The notes under the pieces were generated by a model. It made no database searches and was not told where the DNA came from. It was given only the letters and a program-made list of their open reading frames with translations. A program made the translations under genes and the position numbers. Positions 6,121 to 7,432 of a DNA stretch of 7,432 bases are shown here, in pieces (the stretch's first letter is position 1; each line of letters opens with the position of its first letter). Origin of the DNA: SAR86 cluster bacterium (GTDB lineage: Bacteria > Pseudomonadota > Gammaproteobacteria > Magnimaribacterales > D2472); assembly GCA_016779505.1 (NCBI GenBank), contig JADHNM010000049.1, forward strand, positions 1-7,432, given 5' to 3'.

Positions 6121-7318
6121 TTTAACTGATTTACCAAATTCTGATGGCTTTTTTGGTGAGTATGGAGGGAAGTTTGTTCCTGAAACGCTTATGCATGCTT
6201 TAAAAGAGCTAGATGAGACCTATGCAAAGCTTAAAAATAGCCCGAAATTTATAGAAGAAATCGATCAAGACTTAATTCAATTTGTGGGCAGACCTTCCCC
6301 TTTGTATTTCGCAAAAAGATTAACAGAGTATTATTCTGGACCACAAATATGGCTAAAAAGGGAAGATTTAAATCATACGGGCGCTCATAAGATAAATAAC
6401 ACAGTGGGGCAGATATTGCTTGCAAAAGCAATGGGCAAGAAAAGGATTATTGCCGAAACAGGTGCAGGGCAGCATGGAGTTGCCACAGCAACTGTTGCAG
6501 CAAGACTGGGTCTTGAGTGCCATATTTATATGGGGGCTGCAGATGTAAAAAGGCAGTCTCTGAACGTTTATAGAATCAAGCTATTGGGAGCAAAAGTTCA
6601 TGCAGTAGATTCTGGAACTGCGACCCTAAAAGATGCATTGAATGAGGCTATGAGAGACTGGGTGACCAATATCGAGGATACCTATTATATTATTGGGAGT
6701 GTTACCGGGCCTCACCCGTATCCAATGATAGTTAGGGATTTTAATGCCATTGTCGGAAGAGAATTAAGAACGCAGTCCTTTGATCAATTTAATCAATATC
6801 CAGATGCAATTGTTGCATGTGTTGGCGGCGGATCAAATGCAATGGGAATTTTTTATCCTTTTCTTGAAGAGACTAATGTAGCACTAATTGGCGTTGAGGC
6901 TGCGGGCAGTGGCTTAAAGAGTGGGAAGCATGCAGCTCCTTTGAATGATGGAGAACCAGGTATTTTGCATGGAGCAAAAAGCTATCTCATGCAAGATCAA
7001 AATGGCCAAGTCATAGATACTCATTCCATTTCAGCTGGCTTAGATTATCCTGGAGTTGGCCCGGAACATTCAAATTTAAAAGATTCTGGAAGAGCAAATT
7101 ATATTGCTGTTGAAGATGTTGAAGTTTTAGCTGCATTTCATTTAGTGACAAAACTTGAGGGCATTATGCCCGCTTTAGAAACGGCTCATGCGTTTGCTGC
7201 ATTAGAACATATTGCAAAGAACTATGAATCGAATCACCACATAGTAATTAACGTTTCTGGAAGAGGTGATAAAGACATTAATACAGTTGCTACCGTGGAT
7301 GGAATATCTCTTGACTAG
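6113..7318 (+). CDS. trpB: Tryptophan synthase beta chain (TrpB)
   Basis: PLP enzyme that condenses indole with serine to give tryptophan, in an alpha2-beta2 complex with TrpA. At 401 residues it is full length (E. coli 397) and of the standard TrpB1 type. Motifs are the N-terminal FGEYGGKFVPETLM (residues 14-27), LKREDLNHTGAHKINN with PLP lysine K93, AETGAGQHGVATA with catalytic glutamate E115, and VGGGSNAMGIF for phosphate binding of PLP. These are followed by GVEAAGSG, LDYPGVGPEHS, EGIMPALETAHA and the C-terminal VSGRGDKDI, whose serine contacts the PLP ring. The start at 6113 is supported by conserved sequence beginning soon after it and by the 8-base ATGAATAA overlap with the trpF stop. 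No clear Shine-Dalgarno sequence precedes it, which suggests coupling to trpF translation. All key residues are present. Confidence 0.98.
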   Translation: MNNLTDLPNSDGFFGEYGGKFVPETLMHALKELDETYAKLKNSPKFIEEIDQDLIQFVGRPSPLYFAKRLTEYYSGPQIWLKREDLNHTGAHKINNTVGQILLAKAMGKKRIIAETGAGQHGVATATVAARLGLECHIYMGAADVKRQSLNVYRIKLLGAKVHAVDSGTATLKDALNEAMRDWVTNIEDTYYIIGSVTGPHPYPMIVRDFNAIVGRELRTQSFDQFNQYPDAIVACVGGGSNAMGIFYPFLEETNVALIGVEAAGSGLKSGKHAAPLNDGEPGILHGAKSYLMQDQNGQVIDTHSISAGLDYPGVGPEHSNLKDSGRANYIAVEDVEVLAAFHLVTKLEGIMPALETAHAFAALEHIAKNYESNHHIVINVSGRGDKDINTVATVDGISLD

Positions 7319-7432
7319 ATTAGATGAGAAGATTCTCTCTTTAAATAAAGCGTCTAAAAAAGCTTTGGTTGCATATCTAGTTGCTGGAGATCCTGACTTA
7401 GACATGACGCTAGAATTGATGCATGGGTTTGT
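7311..7432 (+). CDS. trpA: Tryptophan synthase alpha chain (TrpA), 5' part only
   Basis: The alpha chain cleaves indole-3-glycerol phosphate and channels indole to TrpB. Only about 40 residues lie in the window; the gene continues past its right end, so the catalytic Glu and Asp are not visible. The frame reads TRLDEKILSLNKASKKALVA then YLVAGDPDLD, matching the TrpA N-terminus (compare the MSRL...AALV...AGDPD pattern of Pseudomonas TrpA). The start chosen is TTG at 7311. It aligns with the family's first residue, has GGA 7 bases upstream, and gives the same 8-base overlap with the previous stop seen at leuB/asd and trpF/trpB. An in-frame ATG at 7299 would add MEYL and a 20-base overlap with trpB, without a good ribosome site; it remains possible. 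The ATG at 7324 is out of frame. Confidence 0.9.
   Translation, partial: MTRLDEKILSLNKASKKALVAYLVAGDPDLDMTLELMHGF

Larger units (their letters stand above)
1..7432 (+). other. Probable single operon leuCDB-asd-fimV-truA-trpFBA, no intergenic regulatory space
   Basis: All nine genes run in one direction. Junctions are: 4-base overlap (leuC/leuD), 8-base gap (leuD/leuB), 8-base overlap (leuB/asd), 4-base overlap (asd/fimV), 3-base gap (fimV/truA), 4-base overlap (truA/trpF), 8-base overlap (trpF/trpB) and 8-base overlap (trpB/trpA). There is no space for a terminator, attenuator or promoter between genes, so cotranscription is the simplest reading. Any promoter must lie upstream of the window or inside a coding sequence; none of the latter is convincing. 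Confidence 0.75.

Noticed and set aside
5829..6137. 102-codon open frame on the - strand across trpF and the trpB start
   Set aside because: It sits opposite conserved TrpF motifs and crosses a real gene junction; nothing in its translation looks like a protein family.
7202..7405. 67-codon open frame on the - strand over the trpB/trpA junction
   Set aside because: It is a shadow of conserved trpB and trpA coding sequence.

Overview
This window is one tightly packed, single-strand block of nine genes, all on the + strand, cut at both ends: leuC (3' part), leuD, leuB, asd, fimV, truA, trpF, trpB and trpA (5' part). The order leuCD-leuB-asd-fimV-truA-trpF-trpBA is the arrangement known from beta- and gammaproteobacteria. 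The DNA is clearly AT-rich by eye, and the longest gap between genes is 8 bases. The FimV is very short, and the aspartate-semialdehyde dehydrogenase is of the Bacillus/Vibrio Asd2 type. Together these suggest a streamlined, free-living gammaproteobacterium; a marine SAR86-like organism is my best guess. This is inference from composition, gene order and protein resemblance, not from a search.

Layout: positions 1-2344 hold the last steps of leucine synthesis, namely both subunits of isopropylmalate isomerase and isopropylmalate dehydrogenase. Positions 2337-3359 hold asd, the branch-point enzyme for lysine/diaminopimelate, threonine and methionine. Positions 3356-4717 hold a small FimV-like inner-membrane protein with a periplasmic LysM-like part and a cytoplasmic TPR-like tail. 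Positions 4721-5515 hold tRNA pseudouridine synthase truA. Positions 5512-7432 hold trpF, trpB and the start of trpA, which carry out the last steps of tryptophan synthesis.

Neighbouring genes either overlap (ATGA, or an 8-base overlap) or are separated by 3-8 bases. There is no room for a promoter or terminator between genes, so the block is probably one transcript with translational coupling. No RNA gene, mobile element, CRISPR array or inverted-repeat terminator was seen, and no stretch over 8 bases lacks a gene.

The points most worth a second look are an Asp-to-Glu change at the expected catalytic acid of TrpF, the minimal FimV, the repeated overlap geometry at gene junctions, and the probable non-ATG starts of truA and trpA. 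I see no convincing undescribed system: this is core metabolism in a compact genome.
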